From: Dactylorhiza incarnata
Taxonomy: Eukaryota; Streptophyta; Magnoliopsida; Asparagales; Orchidaceae
Reading direction: 5' to 3'
NCBI GenBank assembly: GCA_033032865.1
Contig: JAWHQI010000068.1
Span: 1,860,001-1,924,000, forward strand
Length of the DNA: 64,000 bases
This document shows positions 50,385-62,632 of the stretch, in pieces. The notes below the pieces were generated by a model. That model made no database searches. It saw nothing but the letters and a program-made list of their open reading frames with translations, and was not told the DNA's origin. The translations under genes and the position numbers were made by a program. Numbering within the stretch: the stretch's first letter is position 1; each line of letters starts with the position of its first letter.

Positions 50385-51515
50385 GTGTGGTATTTGGACT
50401 CAGGCTGCTCCAAACACATGACGGGCAATAAAGCAAAATTCCTTAGCCTAGAAATGAAGAAAGGAGGAATAGTAACGTTTGGCGATAACGGTAAAGGAAG
50501 AATCATGGGAGTTGGTACAGTGGGTAACACATCTTTTCTTATATCAAATGTGCTTTATGTGAAAGGATTAAAACATAACCTAATATCTATAAGTCAACTG
50601 TGTGATAAAGGTTTAGACGTACTTTTAGAATCTTCCACTAACCTTTGCAAGATTGTTAATCCTAAAACAAAAGATGTGTTATTAACTGCACCTAGAATTC
50701 ATAATGTTTACATAGTTTCATTTCATGATCTTTCTAAATCTTCTATAAAATGTTTTATAACGAAAAATGATGAATTAGAATTATGGCATAGACGCTTAGG
50801 CCATGCTAGCACAAAGCTCATCTTAAAACTAGCAAAAAGAGAATTGATTAGAGGATTGCCTAAGTTAAATGCAAATTTATCTTCATTATGCTCTCCATGC
50901 CAAAAAGGCAAATTTACTAAGTCATCTTTTAAAAGCAAAAATGAATTTTCTACATCAAAACCTCTGCAATTAATTCATATGGATCTTTTTGGTCCCGTTA
51001 ACACTGCCAGTCTTGGTGGTAGATTATACACTTATGTTCTCATAGATGACTATTCTAGATATTGTTGGACTTTATTTCTCTCCTCCAAATCTGATGCGTT
51101 TTGCGAATTTTCAAAATTATGTACTCGCATTCAAAATGAATTAGATTTAAAAATAAAATGCATTCGCTCAGATCATGGAGGTGAATTTGAAAATGAAAAT
51201 TTTAAATCTTTTTGTGACATGTTAGGTATTAAGCATGAGTTCTCTGCTCCACGCACACCTCAACAAAATGGGGTTGTAGAATGGAAAAAAAGGACAATAC
51301 AAGAACTTGCATGCACAATGCTATCTGAATATAAATTACCTAAGTATTTTTGGGCAGAAGCTGTAAGCACTGCATGCTATGTAATGAATAGAGTTATGCA
51401 TCGCCCATCATTAACTCTCACACCATATGAACTCTACTATCAAAAGAAACCTAACGTATCGTATTTTAAAGTATTGGATGTAAATGCTTCATTCTTAATA
51501 CAAAAGATTCTTTAG
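50385..51515 (+). CDS. Copia-2 protease and integrase
   Basis: The protease site is WYLDSGCSKHMTGNKAKF. LYVKGLKHNLISISQLCDKG and ELELWHRRLGHASTKLIL with CSPCQKGK form the integrase zinc domain. The core has Asp in HMDLFGPVNTASLGG, Asp in CIRSDHGGEFENENF and Glu in QQNGVVEWKKRTIQ (Arg of the usual VERKN changed to Trp). It ends FKVLDVNASFLIQKIL after a frameshift near 51475; the remaining integrase motif [15 protein letters not shown] is in another frame at 51540-51590. Confidence 0.92.
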   Translation: MWYLDSGCSKHMTGNKAKFLSLEMKKGGIVTFGDNGKGRIMGVGTVGNTSFLISNVLYVKGLKHNLISISQLCDKGLDVLLESSTNLCKIVNPKTKDVLLTAPRIHNVYIVSFHDLSKSSIKCFITKNDELELWHRRLGHASTKLILKLAKRELIRGLPKLNANLSSLCSPCQKGKFTKSSFKSKNEFSTSKPLQLIHMDLFGPVNTASLGGRLYTYVLIDDYSRYCWTLFLSSKSDAFCEFSKLCTRIQNELDLKIKCIRSDHGGEFENENFKSFCDMLGIKHEFSAPRTPQQNGVVEWKKRTIQELACTMLSEYKLPKYFWAEAVSTACYVMNRVMHRPSLTLTPYELYYQKKPNVSYFKVLDVNASFLIQKIL

Positions 51516-52290
51516 GAAAATTTGAGAAAAATGCGATGAAGGAATATTTCTTGGTTATTCTTCAACTAGTAAAGCATATAGAATATTTAATAAAAGATCA
51601 AGCAAGGTTGAAGAGTCAATTAATGTCAGATTTGATGAGTTTGTTTCATGTGCAGAAAAGCTCCCTACAGGTACCGATGATGAACCTTTGCCATCCTTTG
51701 AGCACGACGAAGAAGAACCGTCCAAAGAAGAGGAGGAGAAGTCAAAAGAAGATGAATATGTACCTCCAAGCATTCTAAACTTCTCCAAAAATCATCCAAA
51801 GGAGCTGGTCATTGGGGAACCTTCTACTAGGGTAAGAACTCGGTCTTCTCTTCATAAAACATTTTCAAATATTTGCTTTGTGTCTAAAATTGAACCTAAA
51901 AACGTTTCCACCGCTTTAAATGACGAATTTTGGTTTTTGGCAATGATTGAAGAGTTAGGACAATTTGAAAGAAATAAAGTTTGGAATTTAGTAGAAAGAC
52001 CATCTAATCATCCAATTATTGGCGTAAAATGGATTTTTAAAAATAAGCTAGATGGTGAATCTAGGATTGTAAGAAATAAAGCACGCTTAGTTGCTCAAGG
52101 ATATTCACAAATCGAGGGGGTAGATTTTGAAGAAACCTTTGCACCCGTAGCTCGCTTAGAATCTATACGAATATTTTTGGCATTCGCGAGTTTTAAAAGA
52201 ATAAAATTATTTCAAATGGATGTTAAAAGTGCTTTTTTAAACGGGTTCATTAAAGAAGAAGTTTATGTAGAACAACCCCCGGCTTCATAA
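51516..52290 (+). CDS. Copia-2 reverse transcriptase, N-terminal part
   Basis: From 51688 the open frame has an acidic Glu/Lys stretch, then [69 protein letters not shown] and [19 protein letters not shown] with the first catalytic Asp. It ends at a TAA after EQPPAS caused by a frameshift near 52280. 51516-51687 holds the displaced integrase end. Confidence 0.9.
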
Positions 52291-53027
52291 ATGAAAGATT
52301 TCCAAATCATGTTTACAAATTAGAAAAAGCGCTTTATGGTTTAAAACAAGCGCCCCGTGCCTGGTATGATCGTCTTACATCATTTTTGTTAGAGCACTGT
52401 TATGTTATGGGAAGTGCAGACAACACACTCTTCATTAAGCATAAAAATATTGAATTAATTATTCTACAAATATATGTTGATGACATCATTTTTGGAGCCA
52501 CTAATGAAGAGTTGTGTAATGAAGTAGTCTTAATAATGAAAAATGAATTTGAAATGAGTCTTGTAGGAGAACTGTCATATTTTCTTAGTTTTCAAATTTC
52601 ACAAAGAACTGATGGTATTTTTCTGTGTCAATCAAAATATGTTCACAATATGCTTAAACAATTTGGATTTGAAAATCTTAAACAAGCTTCTACTCCCATG
52701 AGTGCTTCTTTAAAACTAAGAAAAGATGAATCTAGAATTTCTATTGATCAAACGCTATATAGAGGAATGATAGGTTCTCTTCTTTATTTAAGTGCATCTA
52801 GACCAGATATAATGTTTGCCGTATGTTTATGTGCTCGCTTTCAAGCCGATCCAAAAGAATCTCATTTAAAAGCGGTAAAACGTATTTTTTGTTATCTAAT
52901 AGGGTCATCTAAACTAGGATTATGGTACCCACATAATGACTCTTCCACACTCCACGGATATTCCGATTCGAACTACGCCGGGTGCTCTCTAGATAGAAAA
53001 AGCACTTCGGTACGTGTCACTTTTTAG
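52291..53027 (+). CDS. Copia-2 reverse transcriptase, C-terminal part, and RNase H start
   Basis: It reads [20 protein letters not shown], then LQIYVDDIIFGATNEEL with the intact YVDD box, GELSYFLSFQISQRTDGI, SASRPDIMFAVCLCARF, and RNase H HGYSDSNYAGCSLDRKSTS. A one-base change near 53010 ends the frame within RNase H. Confidence 0.9.
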
Positions 53028-53419
53028 GACCCTCTTTAGTTGCTTGGTCTAGTAGAAAACAATCTTCGGTTGCATTCTCCACCACGGAGGCCGAATATAT
53101 TGCACTTGGTAGATATTGTGTACAAGCGTTATGGATGAGCCAAACACTAGAGGACTTTGGATTTCATCTCAAAAACATAAATCTTAAATGTGACAACAAA
53201 AGTGCAATAGACCTCACATATAATCCCGTACACCATTTTAGATCCAAACACATCGACGTTCGTCATCATTTCATTAGGGATCACATTAAGAAAGAGAATG
53301 TAAAAGTAAGCTTCATTGGGACGGAATCTCAACTTGCTGACATATTTACTAAACCCCTTCCCGATGCAAGATTTCGATTATTATGACTTGAATTAGGTGT
53401 CCTAGATCTTTCAAGTTAA
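53028..53419 (+). pseudogene. Copia-2 RNase H end and pol terminus
   Basis: It contains WSSRKQSSVAFSTTEAEYIA, LEDFGFHLKNINLKCDNKSA, SKHIDVRHHFIRDHIKKENV and DIFTKPLPDARF. A TGA near 53384 cuts the last residues; the natural stop is TAA at 53417-53419. Confidence 0.85.
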
Positions 53420-55689
53420 AACATGCTTACTAATGCAATTTTCTTCATTTTTAACCATCAAAAACATTTCCAAAAATTCTGCAAATTCAGCATGAAACCT
53501 CTAATGGGACACCTAATCAAGTTCAAGTATCAAAATTTTCAAAACCCTAAAAAATCACTTACTGTTTCCCGCGCTAGCGCTAGCGTCGAGTTTCGAATTT
53601 CTGTGTTTTTAAAATTTCTAAAAATTCCTAAAAATATTTTGATCTATATGTACTATTTAGTTTTTGCACATCTGTTTTTCTTTTCTTTTTGAAAAACAAA
53701 TACAAAAATAGAAAACAAAATTACAAAAAACAATGTTTTTCATTTAGTTTTTGTGTGTCATTTTTTCTGCAAAAATCAAATACAAAACTACAAAAACAAA
53801 ACAAATTACAAAAAATATGTTTTTTTCTTTGTTTGCTTTTGTTGTTTCCTTTGCTTAAAGTTCATCGTTTTACAAAAATCAAAAAAATTACAAAAGCACA
53901 AATTACAAAAATCTGCTTTTATTTGCTAAAATCAAATACAAAAATATAAAACTTTAAAACTATCAAAAAAAACTCAATGATTTTTTTGTGAAAAATCAAG
54001 CATGATTTAATCTACTATTTAGAAATTCTACAATGTTACAATTTTTTCTCTTCAAACTACTTTGGACATTGTCTCTCTTCATGCTTTGATATATCTATTC
54101 AAATGTGCATCAATTATAGTTTAAAAGTTGTGTAGGATCAAGCTTAGCATGCCTCTAAGTATGAGAAATGCTTTATGTTTGATAATGATATTTATTCACT
54201 CACTTTTTTTGGCATTGTCTACATATGCATTTAATCTAAGAATGCTTGTGTATGTTTTGTATTAGTACAAATAAATTAAAATTGCACAAGTATCTTACCT
54301 ACACTCCTTCTTTTGCACTCTTAAAAATTAAGAAAAGTTTTTATATTTTTTTTCTCATAAAATCTATTGATTTGCAAAACAAGTGTATTCGGAGAACTTT
54401 GTACAAAACAAAATTATAAAATAAATGACAGATAATTCCACCAAGCACTACTTGAACCTCCTGAAAAGTCTTAATGAGCATTGTGAGGTTGAGCACCTTG
54501 GAAAGAATAATAAAGTGTCTTGTGCAAATCAAATCTTTCTTTCAAAAATAAGAAAAACCACTTTCTCTTAAGTACACCAGATCACAAGTCTCAAAATTCA
54601 AATAAAATATGTGATCCCCCAAGCACTACTTTGCACCCTGATAAGTCTTGATGAGCATTGTGTGTGCAAAGCACCTTGGTAGTTGTACATTTTTTTGTGC
54701 ATTAAAGTGTGTGGAAGTAATCTTATTTGTGTTTTATTGTGCTTCTTACTTTACATATTACTTGTATTTTTGATTAAAACATTTGTTTACTCTCCTCAAA
54801 TTTACACTTATGTGCACATCGTTATCTTCCATAACACTTCTTCCCATGAGTATTGGATCCTAATGCTAATTCTATATTACTTTTTATTTATGAAATGCAC
54901 TAGATAACCTAGCATGTGTTCTACAATGTTTTTGTATGTTTTTGAAATTAAGAATTAAAGTAACATTGTGGTCATCTCTTTTTGATAAACATTATTTCTT
55001 GCTTGGTTATTCTAAAATTTAAAACTGCAAAATGATTTCCAAAAACATCATTTTTTTTGTGATCTTTACCTCATAGTTTTTGGATTATCATTACTATTTG
55101 CTATAAGTCTTCCGCATCTTAACCATATAAGTGTTTTTTTACCTTGCGCTTTCATGCTTACTTCATATCTTGTATTATTTGCATCATCACTTATTCTTAA
55201 AAATTCCTATCTTTCATTACGTGATAGATCTCCTTGGAACACTTTTTATTGGTTACTTCAAACATAAAAATCTTTTATGCTAAAAACTCTGAAATTTTGT
55301 AATAACTCTGATCTATTTCAATGAAAAACAATTCTAAACCTCCTTATCATTTACCTAAAAAGCTCGATCATGCCTTCTCTTTTATTTACACATTTTTTAG
55401 TGCTTTGTATCCCTACCCACTTTTGCTAATAACAAAGGGGGAGAACTAACATGATAAATATAACCCGCTATCAAAAACCCAACATGACAAACTAAGATGA
55501 TAGCTTACATATTAGGGGAGCATTCACTTAGGGGGAGCTTGTATTTAGGGGGAGCAAGTCTAACATGCTAGAATCAATTATTATCCTAAGTCATCACTCT
55601 CACACACACACAAGTATAGTTTCATCATGCTTATCTCTTAATGCTTTGATTTATCATTAATGGATTTGTTATTATCAAAAGGGGGAGTT
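53420..55689 (+). other. Copia-2 noncoding tail and polypurine tract
   Basis: This is AT-rich with many CAAAAA and TTTTT runs, and no gene on either strand. One LTR-type word, CGCGCTAGCGCTAGCGTCGA, lies at 53570-53589, 150 bases past pol. Several GGGGGAG blocks lie near 55430-55550. AAAAGGGGGAGTT at 55677-55689 abuts the 3' LTR and is the polypurine tract. Confidence 0.72.
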
Positions 55690-56749
55690 TGTTGGAACAT
55701 GGTCTTCCGCATCTCCTAGGTTTGAGAATAACAAATCCTATGTGTATTTGATCTTGTGTGTTCAAGTGTGCAGGTTAGCATAGTCCACATGACTCAAGGA
55801 GTACTCATGATGTCTGCCCCCAAAATTGAGGACACAATTCGAAGAGGCTCACTAGCGCCGGCGGTAGCGATAGCGCCCGGCGCTAGCGATGATGAGCGCA
55901 TTTCCGGGAGCTGTTATGGAAGGCACTAACGCCTGGCGGTAGCAGATAATGCCAGCGGTATCGGTGAACACAGAAGGAATGAAAACCTCATTGCCGCGGA
56001 TGGGAGATTCTGCCGCGCAAATTATTTCTTAATCCGGGTTAGCGCCGGCGGTAGCGCTTGGGCTATAAAAGGACCCCCTATCCTCTTGTTTTCGTACACC
56101 AATTGCATACACCTCAGAGAGAGAGTACTAGAATTCCAGAGGCCTATCTTGGCCGAAATTGCAGGTCCCGGCGAAGCTCTGCCCACTTCTGAAGGAGGAT
56201 TCCATCACGCCGAAGCCAAACGAAGTCCGCTTCGACAAACGCTGATTCTACAGCGGATCTTCGCCTCCATATTCAGAAGTTCATCTTAAGGGAAGTTTTT
56301 ATTATTTTATTTATCTTTCTTTGTAAACGGTTGTGAAATCGCCTCATGTTGGCGACTAGGTATGGGGTAGGACTTAGGGCTGAAAATTGCCTCGTGTTGG
56401 CGACTAGATCTAGGTTAGTTCTAGGGGGTGCTTGAGGCCACATCCGGGGAAGGATTGGCCAGAGCGGCTTGAGTCCGAATCCGAGAAGGAGGAGGCTAGG
56501 GCCACCAGTTCGTGGGGAAGCGAGTCGGGATAGAAAATGAAAAGATCTTTTATTATTCGCCTCCGATCTCTAGCGACATTGAGATCAAGTTTTGTAAAAC
56601 TTATTTAATATCAATAAAGCTTGTCTCTCTTTTTGTTTTACTTGTCTTCTTGTTTTAATATTGCAATATTCCAAAGTTTTTCTAAATAAAATCTAAGGTT
56701 TTTGAAAACCTTATTCACCCCCCCTCTAAGGGCGCCGACTGATCCAACA
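55690..56749 (+). repeat. Copia-2 3' LTR
   Basis: It runs TGTTGGAACATGG to GATCCAACA and is followed by aacag. TATAAAA lies at 56064-56070. The word array (55852-56060) is shorter than in the 5' LTR: two internal words and two of the three final tandem units are absent. Confidence 0.93.
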
Positions 56750-56754
56750 AACAG

Positions 56755-56932
56755 ATCGTCCAAGGAAAAACCCGTCCAAAAAAACCACGCAGATCGCGCG
56801 GTCTTATCTTTCAGCAACCCTAACCAACTAGAACAAGTCGTCAGAAATAACTCGCGCAAGCCGTACGTTCACCTGCGGTCTCCCAGAACAGACCGCCCAC
56901 TCCATTTCCCTTCCACTTCAAAAAATTCAACA
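56755..56932 (-). repeat. Copia-C LTR, smaller part
   Basis: It continues the LTR after the copia-2 insertion and ends AAAATTCAACA at 56932. It contains GATCGCGCGGTC and GCGGTCTCCCAGAACAGACC, which repeats GCGGTCTCATAGAACAGAC at 47262-47280. Confidence 0.78.
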
Positions 56933-56940
56933 CTATATTC

Positions 56941-59130
56941 TATGAAGTTGCCTATTTGTAGAAAAGTGAACTTTGGAATTAGGAAGGGAAGGGTCAGACT
57001 GCTCATGGAAGTCTCTGGCCCTAGAATATTTATAACTGTTGAAGATGGACCTTTCATTCCCATAAAAGTCTCCACCATTGATGTTAATCTCAAAGTTCCA
57101 AAAACATATACAGACATGAACAAGGATGAAGTAGTTCTAGCCACAATAGACAAAAGGGCCAAGAACGTAATTATGAGTGCCATAGGTGACTCCACATTTT
57201 AGAATCTGATTCATTGTAAAACTACAAAGGAAATATGAGACTATCTTGTGGTCTAGATGGAGGGTACTGAGGAAGTAAGAGAAGATAGGAAATCTCTTTT
57301 CAACAAAAATCGTGAGGCCTTCATGAAAGAGAGTAAGGACTCAATTGCTGAAAATTATGAGAAGTTCCTTAAAATAGCCAATGGATCTATGGGAGAGATT
57401 TCTCTAACTTTGACCTCAATGACTAGTTCTTGATGTCCCTCAACAAAGAACGGGACATCATGATTTGTTCAATAAGGGAGATGAGGAACTTGACTAACAT
57501 CCAGCACCAAAATCTATTTGGCAAACTGTTATACCATGAATTGCAGCTAAATAGAAGGAAAGCAGAGGACGAGAGCAGCAAATCCAACAACATGGAGAAG
57601 ATTGTGGCTTTTAAGGCTGAAAGCTCCAGAAAAAGCAGAGTGGAGACTCACACTTCTCCAAGGAGACTGTTGAATCAAAAGACTATAAATCCAGTACATT
57701 AGAGTCTGAGGTCACTGATAGAGAACTGTCTATGTTCGCCAATCAGTTCAAAAATCTGCTAAGCAAGAGGAGGCAATGTAAAGATAGATCCTCATCCTCC
57801 TCTAGCTAGAAGAATAACTAAAATAATTTTGACATGTCAAAGCACAATCCTTATAGGGACAGGTATGATCCTAAACAAAATAAATAGTTTACATATAATA
57901 TTGTTTGTTATTATTGCAACAGATCATATCATGTCATAGCTGACTGTCTTGTCAAAAGAAAAGAATGAAGGAGAGCGGATGAGAAAAGGACTCAGAAAGG
58001 AAAGAATCCTGAGAAGAGATTCATTGCCAAGAATCCCATGTCCTCGAGTTAGAGTGACTCAAGTTCCTTATAATCTGATGAAGAGGCCCTTTTTGGGCTT
58101 ATGGCACTCACTGAAAACAGCCTGGATGAGTCCAACTCAGCAACTCAGGTAAAAATCAATGCTTCTCTTTCTGCTACTGATTATAAATTAGAAGTAGAAT
58201 CTTTGCCTGATCGTGAGTCAAAATGATCATCCTCATTAGAGTCTAATCATAATGATGAGGTTGAAATATTGAGCCAGTACGGAGCTTTGCTAGATGCTCT
58301 AAAGAGAAGAAATAAGCTTACAAATGCTCAGGCTAGGAGATAGAATCCCTAAAGCAGGCTCAATCTGAACTCTTAAAGAAGGCTGGAAAGCTATCTCATG
58401 TGAGTGAAAATTTATGGAAGCTTAGAGGAATCTCAAAATCCCAAGTGATCTCATTATTTCAGAAAAATAAGATCATTAAGGATCTTGAGGATAAGCTACT
58501 CTTTAAGAGGATGCTTGTGGCTAGCTATTCTAAGCCACAAACTGTGTTACCAATAACAATCTGGTATTTTGCACCATATAGTGGTGGTGTAGGATACACT
58601 AATAAGGAAGACACTGGCAAGCAATCCAATGATCAGACAATATTTAGAAAAATTATTTTTCCTTTAATACATATGATAATGATTTATCATATGGATTTCT
58701 ATCCAATGAATGCTCTACAAGTAGAACAAAGCCACTAACCTCAAGGAATAGTGCATACATAGGATTGAGTTTCTTTAAGGCTTCTCATGAAGATATCCAA
58801 ATTAAACATCAAGGATCAATTGTATTTTGATCTACAGTAACATCATCCAAAATTAAAGGAAAGGCTGATGCTCAATAGCCAATCCCTAGCCAAACAGTCA
58901 TGTGACTGTGCATCCAATGTTTCACCATGCACATAGTCACAAGATTCATTAAAAAAATGCTAAAAATATAGCAGTTTGCTCTTTTGTTCATTAGCATCAA
59001 CATCCTACTCAAAAGATGACATAGATGAGGATGTATAATAGGTTTGAATGCAGGTGTTGTGGAAAAATTTGCAACTTTGTCATAGACTGTTGGTTCCCCT
59101 GAACAATACTTAATGGAATTTGAAGATTGC
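56941..59130 (+). pseudogene. Copia-D gag (decayed, two knuckles)
   Basis: YSMKLPICRKVNFGIRKGRV starts the readable gag. VPKTYTDMNKDEVVLATIDK, MEGTEEVREDRKSLF and LLYHELQLNRRKAED align with SIRE gag. The first knuckle CYYCNRSYHVIADC lies near 57907-57950. A coil-like stretch is near 58400-58520. The second knuckle, near 59050, is CRCCGKICNFVIDC, with Asn in place of His. Stops are frequent from 57200 on. Confidence 0.78.
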
Positions 59131-59239
59131 CTGAAATGTTGTGGCGAGGCATCCTGTTGGGAAAACTAACAAGAGCCAAGGACACAAAGATGTTTGGGCT
59201 CCTAAGGTAAAATGATTAATTTTTGCAGTATGTCCAAGG

Positions 59240-60545
59240 TCCAGTTTGGCTTGGACAGTGGGTGTTCCAGGCATATGACTGGGACGAGAAGCCATCTGAA
59301 GGAAGGCACCCCAGTGAAAGATTGACCCAAAGTCATTTTTATAGCTTCAGACAGAGAGGTTACAAGAGGATATGGTATGATTTCTAATGACATAGTTTCA
59401 ATAGCTAATGTAGCTTATGTAGAGGAGTTGAAACACAACCTCATAAGCATAAGTCAACATAGTGACTTGGGCTATGTCATTATCTTCTACAATGTCAAGT
59501 GTCTAATTAAGAAGTCCATTGACTCTGAATCTATCTTAACAGGCACTAGGAGTGGAAATGTTTGTTGTCTTTATTTTCTATGTTTGGATTCTTCTGAACC
59601 TCATTGTCTTGTAGCTAATGGAGGGGAATCTCTTTTTGTTCAAGGCACAAGAGGTTAGCACACTTGAACTACAAGACATTAAATAAACTATTCTCTAAAA
59701 ACCTAGTTATGGTTCGACCTAATCCGAAGTGCATTAAAGATGGTCTACGTCATGCATGCCAAATGGGTAAGCAAACTAGGGTCACCTTTAAAGGCATAAC
59801 TAACACAGACTCTATTAGGCGCCTATATTTATTACACATGGATCTTATTGGTCCTATGTCAATTCACTGTCTAGGAGGGAAGTCCTATACTCTTGTGATT
59901 GTTGCTAGATATACATGGGTATTCTTCATTAAAAGAAAGTAAGATACTCTTGATACCATTATAACATATGTCAAGCAAGTCCAGAATGAGATGGACTGCT
60001 CTGTGGACAAAATCAGAAGAGTCCATGGCATAAATTTCCAATCTGGTGATATGACTGATTTCTGTCAAGGACAAGGTATCATACAAGAATTCTCTTCTCC
60101 CAGGACTACACAACATAATGGGGTGGCTGAGAGGAAGAATAGAACCCTTATTGAAGCTAATAGCACTATGATGAGTGACTTCTCACAACCTAAATACCTT
60201 TGGGCTGAGGCTATCAACACAACATGCAATGTGCTAAATAGGGTCTCAATCACCAAGGATTACAGGAATACTCCCTATGAACAACAGAAGGGCAGAAAAC
60301 CAATCCTATACTACCATAGAATCTTCGAAAGCAAATGCTTGGTACTAAACAATTAAAAATCCTATCTAAAAAATTTGCAGAAAAGAGTTATGAGCATATT
60401 TTTTTTGGATACAGCTCCCATAGCCAGGCTTGTAGGATATTAAACAAGATAACTCAAACTGTTGAAGAATTTGTCCATATTATATTTGATGAGGCTAGCC
60501 TTATACATAAAAGTTGGTCTAGTTCCTCTATTGATGTAGGTTAAA
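59240..60545 (+). pseudogene. Copia-D protease and integrase (decayed)
   Basis: LDSGCSRHMTGTRSHLKEG near 59250-59305 is the protease site. [35 protein letters not shown] and YLLHMDLIGPMS lead into integrase. [18 protein letters not shown] with the Glu lies near 60110-60165. Asp of the middle motif is changed (RVHGINF where the family has RSDHGTEF). Frame breaks lie near 59655, 59942 and 60356. Confidence 0.78.
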
Positions 60546-61490
60546 ATTTAAAAATAAAAAAGTTGTGTATTGATGATAAATGTGAAACTAGTGAGCAGAT
60601 TCCACTATACCAGATTAATGAAGAAGAGGTTAATCAACCCTCAGAAGAGGTGCAAGAATCACCTGAAGAAACTTAGCAATCTGAACAAACAACTTTGGAG
60701 AGTCAAAAAAGACTGCCTACAATAAAAAGACATCTCAAGGATCATCCAAAAAACTAATAATTGTTGATGCAAGACAAGAGGTTGTCACTAGAAGCAAAGT
60801 ACAGAATGAAGCAAAGTTTCTGTGTTTTCTTTCCCAAACTGAACCCAAGAAGTTTGAGGAGGCAAACTCAAATCCAACATGCATTATTGCAATGCTAGAG
60901 AAACTGAATCAGTTCAAAAGGTGCAAAGTCTAGAAACTTGTACCAAGACCCCAAGGACACAACATGTTTAGAACCAAGTGGGTCTATAAAAATAAGATGG
61001 ATGAAAATAGAGTGATTAAAAACATCAAGGCAAGGCTAGTTGAAAAAGGTTACATGCAATAAGAATGCATAGATTTTGATCAAACCTTTGCTCCAGTAGC
61101 AAGGCTAGAAGAATCAAACTCTTCCTGTCCTATGCTGCCCACAAGGGGTTCAAAGTCTACAAGATGGACGCAATGTCAGCTTTCCTGAATGGTGACAGAA
61201 TGTGCACAGTGTACCTCTAAGTCTTCTCTAGAGTGGGGTGAATAGAGTTTTAAAACATTTACCCTAAATATACAGACACAATAAACAATTCTAAAACTAT
61301 GCATTCAGCAATACCAACACAGAATAATATAAGCACAAGAAAATAGAAAATAGTAATAAGTAAGGGGACAGTACAGAAAAGCAAACACAGAAGATACATA
61401 AATTTTATAGTGGTTCCCCAAAATGTGGGTAGTCCACTCTTTTACCACCTTGGTAGGATTATACTATATGTACCTGAGTATTTTGATAAG

Positions 61491-61660
61491 GAGACTCTCA
61501 GAACCAGCACTGATTGTTTTGACAAGGAGACTCTTAGAACCACTAAGTCTTTTGATAAGGAGGACCCTAGAACCACCGAGTCTTTTGATTAGGAGACTTT
61601 TAGAACCACTGAGTCTTTTGATAAGGAGACTCTTAGAACCAACTAAATCCTTTGACGAGG
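61491..61660 (-). repeat. 33-36-base tandem repeat, five copies
   Basis: GAGACTCTTAGAACCACTGA followed by GTCTTTTGATAAG repeats five times with substitutions. It is the counterpart of 40304-40406 on the opposite strand. Confidence 0.88.
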
Positions 61661-62265
61661 GATTCTTTGGACTCTTTCTTAGTTAAAAAATAAGAACAAA
61701 GGGAATAATGAAGAAGAAGAAGAAGAATAAGATTTTGTTGTATGAATCCTTTAGCTGTTGTGAGCTTTTTATATTCTTCATGCTCTGTATAGCATGAACC
61801 CTTGCTTATGATAGAGATGAATGCAAGGGTTATGAGCTTTTGATCCTTGTGATCTATGCACTCTCATTTGCTTGTTACTGTATGATATGATGAAGAAGCA
61901 ACAAGCTTGTATTTCTATACAAAGAATTTCTTCTCTTCCTGTCTTGGAGAACTTGAGAAGGAAGAAGAAGACAAAATGATCAGTTAGTTTTGTTTTTCTT
62001 CCTTCATCTGAATACTTATTCTTTGTCGAATTGTGTTTCAAATTCTATCCTTAGAAGGAATATGCATTGTACATTATGTATTTCCTTCTATTTATGGTTC
62101 TTGTCCCATCCATCTGATTTGAATAACTTCCAAGAATGTCTTTGTTGTTCCTCTGAAAGAATCCATTCCATTCATGGCAATAAACGAGTCATTGTAATTC
62201 AAATTTCATCTTTTGAATACTTTGGAAAAGGATCAGAAAGGATAGCAGAAACATACTATTTTTGT

Positions 62266-62632
62266 ATGTATTCGACGCTACATCGAATTCATTATTATTC
62301 ATATCGACGCACTTCTGAGTTTATATAGATGCAGCTTCGAATTCCTTCTTAGCTCTGACTGAACTCAGATATCGACATTGCGTCGATTACTAATCAATGT
62401 ATCCGTTGAGTTGATGACTTGGACTTGAACTTCATCTTCTGTGTCGATTTGAAGTCGAAGTTGCGTCGACTTCTAAGATGGCTTCGACTGATTTTTTCAT
62501 CTACGTTGATTTCATTTCAAAGTTGCGTCGACTTCACTTAATACTTCGATAAGCAGCCTGAGTTACTTCGAATTTTAGTTAGAGTTGCATTGACTTCTAG
62601 TCGAAGTTGCGTCGAATTCTATTTGACGCAAT
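62266..62632. repeat. Word array of the second solo LTR (TTGCGTCGA)
   Basis: About fifteen copies of GTTGCGTCGACTTC, GTCGAAGTTGCG and TTCGACG variants occur. The array is longer and more diverged than at 39428-39668 but built on the same TCGACGCA core. Confidence 0.8.

Larger units (their letters stand above)
47310..56749 (+). mobile_element. Copia-2: SIRE-lineage copia element, nearly complete
   Basis: The 9.4-kb element has LTRs at 47310-48425 and 55690-56749 and a perfect aacag duplication. The order is primer site, gag, protease, integrase, RT, RNase H, a 2.3-kb noncoding tail, polypurine tract and LTR. Defects are few: a TGA after gag, a stop before protease, frameshifts in integrase, RT and RNase H, and a stop close to the pol end. 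No extra gene is present. Confidence 0.93.
43447..56932 (-). mobile_element. Copia-C: truncated minus-strand copia element
   Basis: On the minus strand the order is LTR (46441-47309 plus 56755-56932, split by copia-2), primer-binding site, gag, protease, integrase and the N-terminal third of RT. It breaks off at about 43447. The LTR ends are TGTTAAATTTTTAGAGG and AAAATTCAACA. The insertion is in the start of copia-D. The lineage is a copia type other than the SIRE group (protease WIVDSGCGHHLTG). Confidence 0.82.
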
